Of a stretch of 64,000 nucleotides of DNA, positions 26,621 through 35,945 are shown one piece after another. Position 1 is the stretch's first letter. Every line of letters starts with the position of its first letter. The translations under genes and the position numbers were made by a program. The stretch is from Desulfosporosinus sp049943955. Lineage in GTDB: Bacteria; Bacillota; Desulfitobacteriia; Desulfitobacteriales; Desulfitobacteriaceae. Where the stretch lies: contig NZ_JBNFTW010000015.1 in the NCBI RefSeq assembly GCF_049943955.1, positions 1 to 64,000 on the forward strand, written 5' to 3'. The notes below the pieces were generated by a model, which was given only the letters and a program-made list of their open reading frames with translations, did no database searches and was not told the DNA's origin.

Positions 26621-28009
26621 ATGTTAACTGTAGAAAAAATTGGCGGTACATCGATGTCTCAATTTCAAAATGTGCTTAATGACATTATTGGTTATCCGGG
26701 TTCAGAAGGCTTTCACTACGGCAGAGTCTTTGTCGTCTCTGCTTATGCCGGGGTAACGAATTGGCTGTTAGAAGATAAAAAAACCAAAGCGCCTGGAGTT
26801 TACCAACATTTTATTAAAGGGGAAGACTATGAAACTTCCATAAATCAGTTATTAGAACGGTTGCTTCAGATTAACGAATCCTTCGTGGAAATCGGTTTGG
26901 ACTATCAAGTCTGCCGTGATTTCTTACTGGAGCGAATTAATCAGACCAAAGCTTATCTGAGCAGTATGGAAGATATTATTGCTTCAGGGTATGTCGAGCG
27001 GGGAAGTATCTTATCGGCGGCCAGGGAACTATTGGCTTCCATTGGAGAAGCCCATTCGGCCTTTAACACGGTTAATATTCTTCGTAATCGGGGAATTCGT
27101 GCCGAACTTGTGGACCTCACCGGTTTTAGGGATTCGAAGCAGCTTTCATTCAGCGATCGTATCGAAAGAACGTTTAAGAATGTTAATCCCTTTGACGCCA
27201 TAATCGTGGCGACAGGCTATACTAAAGGAGTCGAAGGGATTATGCGGCAATATGAACGAGGATATTCGGAAATTACCTTTTCCAAGATTGCTACGCATTT
27301 ACAAGCCAATGAAGCGATTATTCATAAGGAGTTTCATCTTTCCTCAGCAGATCCTAAGATTGTTGGAGTTGAAAAGGCTATTCCCGTTGGCAAGACGAAT
27401 TATGATGTTGCCGATCAGCTGGCAGATATCGGAATGGAGGCCATTCATCCCAATGCTTCCAAACCCTTAGAAATGGCTGGAATTAACTTACGCATCAAGA
27501 ATACCTTTGAACCTAGCCATCCGGGAACCCTCATTTCCAAGGATTATATTGGCCCTAAGGCCAGAATAGAAATTATTGCCGGGTCTGATAAGATTGTAGT
27601 CTTGGAGATTCATGATACCTTAATGGTTGGGGAGATTGGCTTCGACTATGAGATCATGAAGAAGTTTAAGGAACACAATATTAGTTATATTACCAAAGCG
27701 ACTAATGCCAATAGCATTTCACTCGTAATTTGGCAATCAGATCTCAATGATCAATTGGTTGCAGAGCTGAAAGAAAACTATCAGACAGTAACAGTTCAAG
27801 AGGCTGCTATCGTCTGCGTTATTGGTTCAAATATCGCCATGCCAAGAATTCTTGCACGGGCAGCAAACGCTTTGGCTAAAAATGATATTAATATCAAATG
27901 TGTCGCCCAGTCCTTACGGCAGGTCAATATGCAATTTGTCATTGATCGGAAAATGTATGCTAAAGCCATTGTTTGTCTGAATGAAGATTTGTGTGTCGCC
28001 GAATATTAG
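26621..28009 (+). CDS. Aspartate kinase of the ectoine-associated (Ask_Ect) type
   Basis: About 462 residues from ATG 26621, with AGAAGAGGGG upstream. The N-terminus LTVEKIGGTSMSQFQNVL, the ATP/aspartate block GYSEITFSKIATHL, the stretch EAIIHKEFHLSSADPKIVG and DVADQLADIGMEAIHP closely resemble Ask_Ect of ectoine producers. Two ACT domains follow at the C-terminus. It makes 4-phospho-aspartate, the entry step to lysine, threonine, methionine or ectoine. No ectABC genes are in the window. ybaK follows after nine bases. Confidence 0.88.
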   Translation: MLTVEKIGGTSMSQFQNVLNDIIGYPGSEGFHYGRVFVVSAYAGVTNWLLEDKKTKAPGVYQHFIKGEDYETSINQLLERLLQINESFVEIGLDYQVCRDFLLERINQTKAYLSSMEDIIASGYVERGSILSAARELLASIGEAHSAFNTVNILRNRGIRAELVDLTGFRDSKQLSFSDRIERTFKNVNPFDAIIVATGYTKGVEGIMRQYERGYSEITFSKIATHLQANEAIIHKEFHLSSADPKIVGVEKAIPVGKTNYDVADQLADIGMEAIHPNASKPLEMAGINLRIKNTFEPSHPGTLISKDYIGPKARIEIIAGSDKIVVLEIHDTLMVGEIGFDYEIMKKFKEHNISYITKATNANSISLVIWQSDLNDQLVAELKENYQTVTVQEAAIVCVIGSNIAMPRILARAANALAKNDINIKCVAQSLRQVNMQFVIDRKMYAKAIVCLNEDLCVAEY

Positions 28010-28018
28010 GAGGAAGTT

Positions 28019-28474
28019 ATGTCTGTTGAACTGGTCAAGGAGTTCTTAAAAGAGAACAAGCAAGATATTGAAATATTAACCTTTGAAGATACCAGCACCG
28101 TTGCTAAAGCGGCTGAGTCCTTAAAGGTAACCCCCGGAGAAATCGCAAAATCCTTGCTCTTTAAAACTAAAGAGCAATTCATTATGATTCTGATGGCTGG
28201 CGATAAACGTTTGGATAATAGGAAATTTAAAGACGTCTTTGCGACAAAGGCTAAGATGCCTGAGGCTGAAGAAGTAATAAGTGTCACCGGGCATCCAGTC
28301 GGCGGTGTTTGTCCCTTCGGCTTAAAGAAACCTATTCCGATCTATTTGGATTATTCACTGCAAGCCTATACTCATGTGTTTCCTGCGGCTGGTGAACCCA
28401 ATACGGCCATTAAATTGACAGTGGATGCTCTGCAGGAACTAACCTGTGGACAATGGATAGATGTTGCTCAGTGA
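28019..28474 (+). CDS. ybaK: YbaK/EbsC-type aminoacyl-tRNA deacylase
   Basis: The 151-residue YbaK/ProRS-INS-like domain protein has the conserved Lys in AKSLLFKTKEQFIMILMAGD. The downstream loop GHPVGGVCPFGLKKPIPIYL is typical of YbaK/EbsC. Such proteins hydrolyse mischarged Cys-tRNAPro or similar species. AGGAGG stands seven bases before ATG 28019. Probably cotranscribed with aspartate kinase and topB. Confidence 0.9.
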   Translation: MSVELVKEFLKENKQDIEILTFEDTSTVAKAAESLKVTPGEIAKSLLFKTKEQFIMILMAGDKRLDNRKFKDVFATKAKMPEAEEVISVTGHPVGGVCPFGLKKPIPIYLDYSLQAYTHVFPAAGEPNTAIKLTVDALQELTCGQWIDVAQ

Positions 28475-28475
28475 C

Positions 28476-28516
28476 CTCGTATGGGAACCACTCCTACTTG
28501 TAGAAGTGGGAGTCTT
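28476..28516 (+). repeat. Dispersed hairpin repeat after ybaK
   Basis: CTCCTACTT (28491-28499) pairs with AAGTGGGAG (28504-28512). The 5' flank CTCGTATGGGAACCACTCC is identical to the copy at 30719-30737. It starts two bases after the ybaK stop and has no strong U tail. Confidence 0.75.
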
Positions 28517-28533
28517 ACTAAAAGGAGTATGAC

Positions 28534-30717
28534 ATGGGGAAAACTTTAGTATTAACTGAAAAACCTTCCGTTGGCCGCGAAGTGGCTAAAATTTTAAACT
28601 GTTCCCAGAAGGGAAATGGTTGCCTCATAGGAGCAAAATTTATTGTCGCCTGGGCTTTAGGGCATTTGGTAACCCTTGCTGACCCTGAAGTCTATGATCC
28701 CGGCTACAAAACTTGGAGAGCTGAAGATCTTCCTATGCTGCCGTCAAAAATGGAATTAGTGGTCATCAAAGAAACTGCCAAACAGTTTGGGGCGGTTAAG
28801 AGTTTAATGAGAAGTCCAGAAGTGGATGAGCTGATTATTGCCACTGATGCAGGGCGTGAAGGTGAACTGGTGGCACGATGGATTATCAAGAAAGTCGGCT
28901 GGCGTAAACCCATTAAACGGTTGTGGATCTCATCTCTGACTGAGAAGGCAATCAGGGACGGTTTTAAACAATTACGGCCCGGTAAAGATTTTAACGCGCT
29001 CTATTCGGCAGCAGAATGCCGTGCAGAAGCCGATTGGTTGGTGGGCTTAAACGTTACCCGCGCGTTGACATGTAAGTTCAATGCCCAACTTTCAGCCGGC
29101 CGTGTCCAAACGCCTACCTTGTCTATGGTCGTTGAACGGGAAAGAGAAATTAAGGAATTTGTTCCGCAAGACTATTGGTCGGTGGTTGCCTCCACAGGAA
29201 CCTTTGACCTGCGCTGGCAGGGCCAAAATGGTCAAACCCGCATTTTTGACTCCCAAAAGGCGGATAAGATTTTAACAAAAGTAAAGGGTCATGTCGGAGA
29301 AATTGTTGACGTAAAAAAAGAGGCCAAGAAAGAGCTGCCCCCCTTAGCTTACGATCTTACAGAACTACAGCGGGATGCTAACCGAAAGTATGGCTTTTCT
29401 GCCAAAACAACTTCGAACATCATGCAGCTGCTTTATGAAAACCATAAGTTGGTGACTTATCCGCGAACAGATTCGCGTTATATCAGTGAGGATATCGTAC
29501 CGACACTATCTGAACGCTTGAAAAGTGTTGCCCAGGGTCCTTACGTAAATTTGGCTCGGGGAATCTTAAGGAATAAACTCAGCATAACCAAACGTTTTGT
29601 CGATAACTCTAAAGTTTCGGATCACCATGCAATTATTCCCACAGAACAGCCAGCTATGTTGAATAGGCTTAGTTCAGAAGAACTTAAGATTTATGATTTA
29701 ATCGTGCGCAGGTTTTTGGCCGTACTTTCGCCGGCCTTTGAATATCAGCAAACGACCGTAAAGATGAGAGTCAATGGCGAAATATTTACTACAAAGGGAA
29801 GAATTGTCCTCAAAAAAGGCTGGAAAGATGTCTATTCGACTTACCCAGGGGCAGAGGATGAGGATGAAGGGGAAGATCAGAGATTGCAGACCTTACCCCA
29901 AATTAGCCTTGGTGATACACTGAAGAATTTGTCAATACATCTGGAAGCCAAGAAAACGAAGCCTCCGTCAAGACATACGGAAGCCAGCTTGCTCTTTGCC
30001 ATGGAACATCCCGGCAAAATGATTGAAGACCGGCAGCTGAGAGAAGTTATGGATCAAAGTCATGGCCTGGGCACCCCGGCAACACGGGCTGAGATCATTG
30101 AAAAGCTCTTTAACTCGTTTTATATGAGCAGGCAGGGCCAGGAAATTATGCCGACGTCCAAAGGAATTCAATTGATTAACTTAGTTCCACCGGAACTTAA
30201 ATCACCGGAGTTAACCGCCCAATGGGAACAACAATTAAATGAGATAAGCAAAGGGCGGGCAAATGCTCAGACATTCATAAAGGAAATGCGGGAGTACGCC
30301 ACTCAGCTTGTTACTACAGTCAACGGCAGCACTCAATCCTTTAAACATGATAATTTAACTAGAACAAAGTGCCCTGATTGCGGTAAGTTCCTCTTACAGG
30401 TGAAGGGCAAGAAAGGGGAAATGTACGTCTGTCAAGACCGCGAATGTGGTTACAGGCAGGCTATTTCCCAAATATCTAATGCGCGCTGCCCGGAATGCCA
30501 TAAGAAAATGGAGATTCGGGGAGAGGGCGAAAACAAATTGTTCGTTTGTGTCTGCGGTTACCGGGAAAAACTCTCTGCTTTCAAGAAACGGAAAGAGGCT
30601 GAAAAGAGTACCGGCAATAAAAAGGAAGTCCACGCCTTTTTGAAGAGACAGAATGATGAAACTCTGAAAAACACAGCCTTAGCAGATGCTTTAGCGAAAT
30701 TACAAATTAAGAAGTGA
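28534..30717 (+). CDS. topB: DNA topoisomerase III (type IA)
   Basis: The 727-residue protein has an N-terminal TOPRIM (VLTEKPSVGREVAKIL, with Glu; IIATDAGREGELVARWI, with acidic DxD-like residues). The catalytic Tyr is in LVTYPRTDSRYIS near residue 312. Two zinc-ribbon-like repeats lie near the C-terminus (KCPDCGKFLLQ...CQDREC and RCPECHKKM...CVCGY). It decatenates single-stranded regions during replication and recombination. AAAGGAGTATGAC precedes ATG 28534. Confidence 0.96.
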   Translation: MGKTLVLTEKPSVGREVAKILNCSQKGNGCLIGAKFIVAWALGHLVTLADPEVYDPGYKTWRAEDLPMLPSKMELVVIKETAKQFGAVKSLMRSPEVDELIIATDAGREGELVARWIIKKVGWRKPIKRLWISSLTEKAIRDGFKQLRPGKDFNALYSAAECRAEADWLVGLNVTRALTCKFNAQLSAGRVQTPTLSMVVEREREIKEFVPQDYWSVVASTGTFDLRWQGQNGQTRIFDSQKADKILTKVKGHVGEIVDVKKEAKKELPPLAYDLTELQRDANRKYGFSAKTTSNIMQLLYENHKLVTYPRTDSRYISEDIVPTLSERLKSVAQGPYVNLARGILRNKLSITKRFVDNSKVSDHHAIIPTEQPAMLNRLSSEELKIYDLIVRRFLAVLSPAFEYQQTTVKMRVNGEIFTTKGRIVLKKGWKDVYSTYPGAEDEDEGEDQRLQTLPQISLGDTLKNLSIHLEAKKTKPPSRHTEASLLFAMEHPGKMIEDRQLREVMDQSHGLGTPATRAEIIEKLFNSFYMSRQGQEIMPTSKGIQLINLVPPELKSPELTAQWEQQLNEISKGRANAQTFIKEMREYATQLVTTVNGSTQSFKHDNLTRTKCPDCGKFLLQVKGKKGEMYVCQDRECGYRQAISQISNARCPECHKKMEIRGEGENKLFVCVCGYREKLSAFKKRKEAEKSTGNKKEVHAFLKRQNDETLKNTALADALAKLQIKK

Positions 30718-30718
30718 A

Positions 30719-30760
30719 CTCGTATGGGAACCACTCCCACTTGTAGTGGCGGGATTCTTA
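30719..30760 (+). repeat. Dispersed hairpin repeat after topB
   Basis: This sister copy of the 28476-28516 repeat begins one base after the topB stop. The shared block is CTCGTATGGGAACCACTCC. The stem (CTCCCACT/AGTGGCGGGA) carries an extra base. topB is thus bracketed by two copies in direct orientation. Confidence 0.75.
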
Positions 30761-30869
30761 CGTTGAATGAAGAACTATAAATAAAATAATGTAATCAAGG
30801 TGTAAATAAAAAGTTAATAAGTTTAAGAAATTAATTAGTTTAAGAAGTTAAGAAGAAATAAATTTCGAA

Positions 30870-30908
30870 AGAGGTTTTTCGGTGTAGACTGAAAAATCTC
30901 TTTTTATT
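30870..30908 (+). terminator. Terminator of the ask-ybaK-topB unit
   Basis: Arms AGAGGTTTTTC (30870-30880) and GAAAAATCTCT (30891-30901) are followed by TTTTATTATT. The AT-rich spacer on either side (30761-31050) contains no ORF. Confidence 0.8.
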
Positions 30909-31050
30909 ATTGATACCTTTAGTAATAGCACACTAAGGTGTTATCTAAATCCATTGTTTCTACATAAGTAAAGGAAAAGAAGACTATTGGAACGATTATC
31001 CCTCTCCAAACATAAATCATATTATGGGATGCCTTAAAGGAGAGGGTGCT

Positions 31051-32649
31051 ATGGAGCTAAAAGGTGATGTTAACGAATGTCTTGCTAAAGCCAGGAGCTA
31101 TGTAGCTGAGGGCATAGAACAAATCGTAACAGGAAATCCTGATGAAATGCACGGAGTATCTCCAAGTCCGGGAGCTTCAGCCCTCGCCGCTCTTGCCCTT
31201 CTGGCAATAGGAAGAGGGTTTGAAAGCGCCCAAAGGCAAGGAGTTCAGTGGCTATGGCAAAATCGCCGCGGAGGTTGGGGGAAATTTCCCGGCGACCAGC
31301 CGGATCCGGAAATAACTCAGATCGTCAATTCAGTTATACAAGGAAGTGAGGGGGGCTGGAGAGCTAAAATCCGGCTTTTATCTCAGGCCCGGCAATTTTC
31401 TGAAATGATATTATCGTTAGGGCAAAGGGTGGTGCCTGGTTTAGAAGGACCTACACCGGAAGAAATCTTGCTTCCCAATATTCTTCAAGACCATGTTTTG
31501 GCCAAATTACCTCTCTATGGTCGCCCGGTGGTTGTTGCAGCATCAATTCTCGCTTCCGATTCTCCAGAGGGAATCAGCCAAGGAATTCAATATCTTCTGG
31601 AAACGCAAATGTCTGATGGTTCCTGGGCTGAGGATATTGTGGCTACAAGTTTAGGTATCTTGGCTCTCCTGCGGCGGGGCGGCAACAGTAAACGAGCGGA
31701 GAAAGCAGGGCAATGGTTAGTTTCCAAGCAGTACTCCAGCGGCGGCTGGCCGGCCTTCGATCAGCTTAAGGTCTGGGCGGTAGCCTGGGCAGTTTGTGTT
31801 TTTGGCGAACAGATGAAAAGGAATGAAACGTATCCTTGGCTTTCTCAGGCGATGGATTATCTTAAGCAAGGGCAGAATTCCGACGGGAGTTACGGAAGCA
31901 CTCCTCCACATACTCATCCTGATCTGGACGATACCTCTGTTGCCTTAATGGCTTATCATCAGATGCTTGGAAAGCAGAATAAGCAGGGTGTAGAGCTGCT
32001 GAGAAGACTGCAAAATTCTGATGGGAGCTGGGGAACATTTCCCAGCTTTACTGGAGTCCCCCCCGCTATTTCTTCGGAACTTCCTGTTTATATTTCAAGT
32101 GTTGATGTGACGATTCATGTTTTGGAAGCGTTATGGGGTTCCTCTCGAGGGCAAGATGAAGCCATTTGGCGAGGACTTAATTGGCTGATTTCTCAGCAGG
32201 ATAAGCAGGGAGCCTTTCCGGGCTCTTGGTTTGAGGGGAGAATCTACAGTACGGCTCAGGCTCTTGAACTTCTTAGCAAATGGAGAATTAGCTGGGAACG
32301 CTGGACAATTCCGCGCAATATTCAAGTGGCTCGCAAAAAGGGATTGGAGTTTCTGCTCAAAGCTCAGAATCAAGGAGACTGGGGCTCGGTTGTGGAGACG
32401 GGGTTGGCCTTATCGGGATTATGGAGGTATAGCCGATTCGTTCCCAAGGAGGTCATGGATAAGGGCATCCAAAACCTTCTCAGTGCGCAGAAAGACAATG
32501 GTTCCTTTCAGCCGTCTTACCGCGGAATCTATGCTAAGGGCTGGAATTATGAGGAACCCCTGACAACGGCTTTAACTGCTATTCGGGCCTTACAACGATA
32601 CCAGATCATATATACTCATACTCCCAAACGGTCGTTTTTGGGTTTTTGA
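31051..32649 (+). CDS. Class II terpene cyclase-like protein (squalene-hopene cyclase family, short form)
   Basis: About 532 residues from ATG 31051, with AAAGGAGAGGGTGCT upstream; ATG 31024 lacks a site. Built of alpha-alpha barrel repeats with at least six QW-type motifs (for example LLETQMSDGSWAEDIVATSL and LLSAQKDNGSFQPSY). The protonating DxDD motif is present as DLDDT near residue 291. Squalene-hopene cyclases run about 630 residues, so this one is about 100 shorter. It probably cyclises an isoprenoid at the membrane. First of a six-gene cluster with UbiB-like, ABC transporter and methyltransferase genes. Substrate unknown. Confidence 0.8.
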   Translation: MELKGDVNECLAKARSYVAEGIEQIVTGNPDEMHGVSPSPGASALAALALLAIGRGFESAQRQGVQWLWQNRRGGWGKFPGDQPDPEITQIVNSVIQGSEGGWRAKIRLLSQARQFSEMILSLGQRVVPGLEGPTPEEILLPNILQDHVLAKLPLYGRPVVVAASILASDSPEGISQGIQYLLETQMSDGSWAEDIVATSLGILALLRRGGNSKRAEKAGQWLVSKQYSSGGWPAFDQLKVWAVAWAVCVFGEQMKRNETYPWLSQAMDYLKQGQNSDGSYGSTPPHTHPDLDDTSVALMAYHQMLGKQNKQGVELLRRLQNSDGSWGTFPSFTGVPPAISSELPVYISSVDVTIHVLEALWGSSRGQDEAIWRGLNWLISQQDKQGAFPGSWFEGRIYSTAQALELLSKWRISWERWTIPRNIQVARKKGLEFLLKAQNQGDWGSVVETGLALSGLWRYSRFVPKEVMDKGIQNLLSAQKDNGSFQPSYRGIYAKGWNYEEPLTTALTAIRALQRYQIIYTHTPKRSFLGF

Positions 32650-32668
32650 GTTAAAGATTGAAAACAAT

Positions 32669-32722
32669 ACTATCCAGACTGGATTCTTAGCAATGAAGAT
32701 CTTGGTCTGGATAGTTTGTTTG
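32669..32722 (+). terminator. Long-loop hairpin after the cyclase gene
   Basis: Arms ACTATCCAGAC (32669-32679) and GTCTGGATAGT (32705-32715) are followed by TTGTTTGTTT. It lies 20 bases after the cyclase stop, so the UbiB gene may have its own promoter or read-through. Confidence 0.65.
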
Positions 32723-32845
32723 TTTCCTTGAAATGATTGTGAGAACTATGATACCTAGTGCAGGCTAGAAAAAGAGTCATAATTGGGTATCTTGGAATAT
32801 TATAGATTATGACGTTGAGGAAGGTTAAAAAGGAGCGCTTTTCCC

Positions 32846-34174
32846 GTGCTTGAAATGATTTTTCAGCATTTTGGCCGATATCAAGAGATTGTTTCCGTGC
32901 TGATTCGCCATGGATTTGGCTTTATTCTCTTCGAAAGCAGGGGCCTAAAAAATCAGGGAAAAAATGAAGTTGTCATGGCCCATCTCGGCCAGCGGATTCG
33001 TCGAGTTTTGAGCGAGCTGGGTCCAACGTTTATAAAACTTGGTCAGTTTGCGAGCACACGTCCGGATATTATCCCCATACCCATTGTTCATGAGTTGGAG
33101 CAGCTTCAAGACAGGGTTCCTCAGGTTCCCTTTGCTCTTATAAGCCGGACCATCGAGCAGGAGTTAGGAGCTCCAATCCAAGAACTTTTTCAGGACATTA
33201 CCTCTTCTCCCCTGGCATCGGCCTCGATTGGCCAAGTCCATGTCGGCCGCCTGAAATCCGGTGAACTGGTTGCCGTTAAAGTCCAGCGTCCCGATACAGG
33301 AGTCATTGAAACGGATTTGGAAATTCTGAGAGAAATCATTCCTGTCGTGGAGTACCGCTTCCCAAACTTAAAACGCTATTTCCTCCGAGGAATGCTTGCG
33401 GAATTTTCGAGATGGCTAAAAGAAGAACAAAATTATTTAGCGGAGGGCAAAAACGCTGAGAGGATGGCTCAAGGATTCAACAAAGATTCGCAAGTGATTT
33501 TTCCGCAAATTTTTTGGACTCATACAACCAAAAAGGTTCTGACTATGTCCTATCTCGAGGGAATAAAACTTAATGAGCGACAGAAAATCTTAACTCTTTA
33601 TGATGGCAGAACCATCGCTGAGCTTTTAGGCCGGGCATTACTCCTGCAAATTTTAAGAGACGGTTTTTTTCATGGGGACCCCCATCCCGGAAACATTATC
33701 GTTTTATCCGGAGGAAGAATCGGATTTATCGATTTTGGAATTGTAGGAGTTTTGAATCCGCGTTTAAAACGACAATTATTGAATGTAATCCTGGCCTTAA
33801 GACGGCATAATGCTAAGGCCTTGGCCGGATCTTTAATGCGTTTGGCAATTTCTTCCAAAAGGGCGGACTTTGCAAGCTTATGTCAGGACCTTGCGGAGAT
33901 ACAGCGAAGACATTTGGACGTTCCCTTTGGCCAAGTGGATTTGCGGCAGGCCATTAACGACTGTATGAACTTGGCTTTTCAATATGAGCTCGAATTTCCT
34001 CCTGAGTTTATCCTCTTGGGTAAATCGCTGTTAACCCTTGAAGGAGTCATTCATGAACTCGATCCTTCCATAAGTTTAGCGGAATTAATTAAACCCTTGC
34101 GACGTTTTTGGCTTCGGGAGCAGTGGAGCCTTAAAGATTGGTTCAAAAAGTATTTAGGTCTAAGAAGGTGTTAA
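32846..34174 (+). CDS. UbiB/ABC1/ADCK-family atypical kinase
   Basis: The 442-residue protein has family motifs in order: KxGQ region GPTFIKLGQFASTRPDIIP (about 58-76), the Ala-rich loop PLASASIGQVH, the VAIK-type Lys in LVAVKVQRP, the catalytic HGDPHPGN near 277, and GFIDFGIVG near 295. These ATPases support isoprenoid-lipid biosynthesis, notably ubiquinone, at the membrane. The start GTG 32846 has AAAAAGGAG upstream; ATG 32855 is an alternative. It is four bases from the ABC ATPase gene and may handle the hydrophobic product of the cyclase next door. Confidence 0.9.
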   Translation: MLEMIFQHFGRYQEIVSVLIRHGFGFILFESRGLKNQGKNEVVMAHLGQRIRRVLSELGPTFIKLGQFASTRPDIIPIPIVHELEQLQDRVPQVPFALISRTIEQELGAPIQELFQDITSSPLASASIGQVHVGRLKSGELVAVKVQRPDTGVIETDLEILREIIPVVEYRFPNLKRYFLRGMLAEFSRWLKEEQNYLAEGKNAERMAQGFNKDSQVIFPQIFWTHTTKKVLTMSYLEGIKLNERQKILTLYDGRTIAELLGRALLLQILRDGFFHGDPHPGNIIVLSGGRIGFIDFGIVGVLNPRLKRQLLNVILALRRHNAKALAGSLMRLAISSKRADFASLCQDLAEIQRRHLDVPFGQVDLRQAINDCMNLAFQYELEFPPEFILLGKSLLTLEGVIHELDPSISLAELIKPLRRFWLREQWSLKDWFKKYLGLRRC

Positions 34175-34177
34175 ACC

Positions 34178-35131
34178 ATGATTCAGGTTAATGGATTATC
34201 GAAAGTTTATACGAAAGTACGGCCAAAGAATAGAAAGGCAATCTCAAATCATATTGCAGGGCTTAACGATGTCACCTTTCATGTTCAACAGGGGGAAGTA
34301 TTTGGTTTGCTAGGGCCCAATGGTGCGGGGAAGACCACAGTGATCCGCCATTTAATGGGCTTTCTTAAACCGGATGTTGGATTTGCTCGGATCAAGGGCC
34401 TGGATTGTTGGGAAGAGGCCAAGGAGGTTAAAGCTTTCGTGGGATATCTTCCCGGAGAAATGAATTTTCTCAAAGAAATGTCCGGCCTTGAGTTTTTAAA
34501 TTTAATGGCGGGAATGCATGGGAACCGTCCCGTTTTTTCAAGGCGGCGCGATGCTTTAGCTGAGCGCTTGGATGTTAACTTAAAACAGCCTATCAAGAAA
34601 ATGTCCAAAGGGATGAAACAAAAATTAGGGATTATTAACACGATGATGTTGGATGCTGAGGTTTTAATTTTGGATGAACCTACCTCCGGTCTCGATCCTC
34701 TGATGCAAAAGGTATTTATTGATTTAGTTTTAGAGGAAAAGGACCGTGGAAAAACCATCCTAATTTCTTCACATATGTTTCCGGAGATAGAACGGACATG
34801 TGACCGGGTTGGGATCATTCGGGCAGGAGGGTTGGCTGCTGTCGAGGGAATTCAAAAACTGCGGCAGGAACAACGCCGGACGTTTGAAATTACGCTTGAA
34901 ACCCCTGAACAGGCTCAACTTATCTGTGAGAGCGGTTTGAAAGCTGACCGAATCGGCGATAATCAAGTTTCTGTTGAAATTCAGGGTGATATAAATCCGC
35001 TTCTCAAGGTTTTAGCTCAAGTTCAGGTTAAGGATTTTTTGCAGAGGATGACGGAATTAGAAGAAGCATTTATGCAGTTCTATGAAAGGGGGGAGGAGGT
35101 TGAACAGAGCATTATTTCGAGCCATGTTTAA
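34178..35131 (+). CDS. ABC-2-type transporter ATP-binding protein
   Basis: The 317-residue protein has Walker A LLGPNGAGKTTVIRHLMG, Q-loop LPGEMNF, signature MSKGMKQKLGI, Walker B VLILDEPTSGLDP and switch His in ISSHMFPEI. A roughly 90-residue C-terminal domain follows, as in drug/lipid exporters of the DrrA/CcmA type. The 3' end overlaps the first permease gene by 32 bases. It presumably energises the two permeases encoded at 35100-35900 and 36992-37801. Confidence 0.93.
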   Translation: MIQVNGLSKVYTKVRPKNRKAISNHIAGLNDVTFHVQQGEVFGLLGPNGAGKTTVIRHLMGFLKPDVGFARIKGLDCWEEAKEVKAFVGYLPGEMNFLKEMSGLEFLNLMAGMHGNRPVFSRRRDALAERLDVNLKQPIKKMSKGMKQKLGIINTMMLDAEVLILDEPTSGLDPLMQKVFIDLVLEEKDRGKTILISSHMFPEIERTCDRVGIIRAGGLAAVEGIQKLRQEQRRTFEITLETPEQAQLICESGLKADRIGDNQVSVEIQGDINPLLKVLAQVQVKDFLQRMTELEEAFMQFYERGEEVEQSIISSHV

Positions 35132-35900
35132 AAGACAAGGTAAAAAAACCTGCAGCTATGCTTTGGGTCTGTCCCTTTATAATCTTTTATTGATTGGGGT
35201 TTTTCCGACCTTGTCTCAGTCGAGTAGTATGGCTAAACTATCTCAGAACTTGCCGAAATTGGCGCGAGTTTTCAGGTTGACTTCAGATTATGCTCTCTGC
35301 CGTTTCGAGTCTTTTGCCGCCAGTCAATGCTTCGGGCAGGTTTGGGTCCTGGTTATGGGGATTTACACCATAAGTACGGCTAACGAATTAATAGCCCACT
35401 ACGTTTCCGAGGGTGGAATGGCTTATTTGCTGTCCTCTCCTGCAGGACGTTTTGAGGTTTTTTCAACCCAGGCTGCGGTACTCATCAGTGGATTGGTTCT
35501 TATGGCGCTTCTGACGGAGTTGGGGATATGGGCAGAGGCAAAACTATTTGCCTTATCGTTGGATAAAAAAGCTTATCTCAGACTGGGAGCCCTGGCTATT
35601 GCCCTGTTTCTCAGCGTAGGCTCCTATAGCTTATTTTTTTCAACCCTTTTTAATAATGAAGAATACGTTATTCTGAGCGCTGCCTGCTTAACGTTTACCG
35701 GGTATGCTCTCGATATTTTTTCGAGTCTTGATGATCGCTTTTCCTGGGTTAAACATCTTACGATTTTTGGTTGGTTCCGTCCTCAAGAAGTATTGGAAGG
35801 AGACACGCCGGCTTGGCAAATCGTGTCATTAATGACCCTTTCAGCAGCCTTTTTGACCCTTGCCTGTTATGTTTTTGAGAGGAAAGACCTCTGCGTTTAG
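35100..35900 (+). CDS. ABC-2-type membrane permease, copy 1
   Basis: About 266 residues with six predicted spans. The start is TTG 35100 inside the ATPase gene. This start is chosen because its N-terminus (LNRALFRAMFKRQGKK) aligns with the paralogue at 36992 (MNDALYWSMLKYEGKK). GGGGGGAGGAGG lies immediately upstream. Shared motifs with the paralogue include SSPAGRFEVFSTQ and FGWFRPQEVLEG. It probably forms a heterodimeric export channel with that paralogue. Confidence 0.85.
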   Translation: MNRALFRAMFKRQGKKTCSYALGLSLYNLLLIGVFPTLSQSSSMAKLSQNLPKLARVFRLTSDYALCRFESFAASQCFGQVWVLVMGIYTISTANELIAHYVSEGGMAYLLSSPAGRFEVFSTQAAVLISGLVLMALLTELGIWAEAKLFALSLDKKAYLRLGALAIALFLSVGSYSLFFSTLFNNEEYVILSAACLTFTGYALDIFSSLDDRFSWVKHLTIFGWFRPQEVLEGDTPAWQIVSLMTLSAAFLTLACYVFERKDLCV

Positions 35901-35945
35901 AACGAAGAAACGATCTGCTTGGAAAAGTATAGAGGAGTGAGACGC

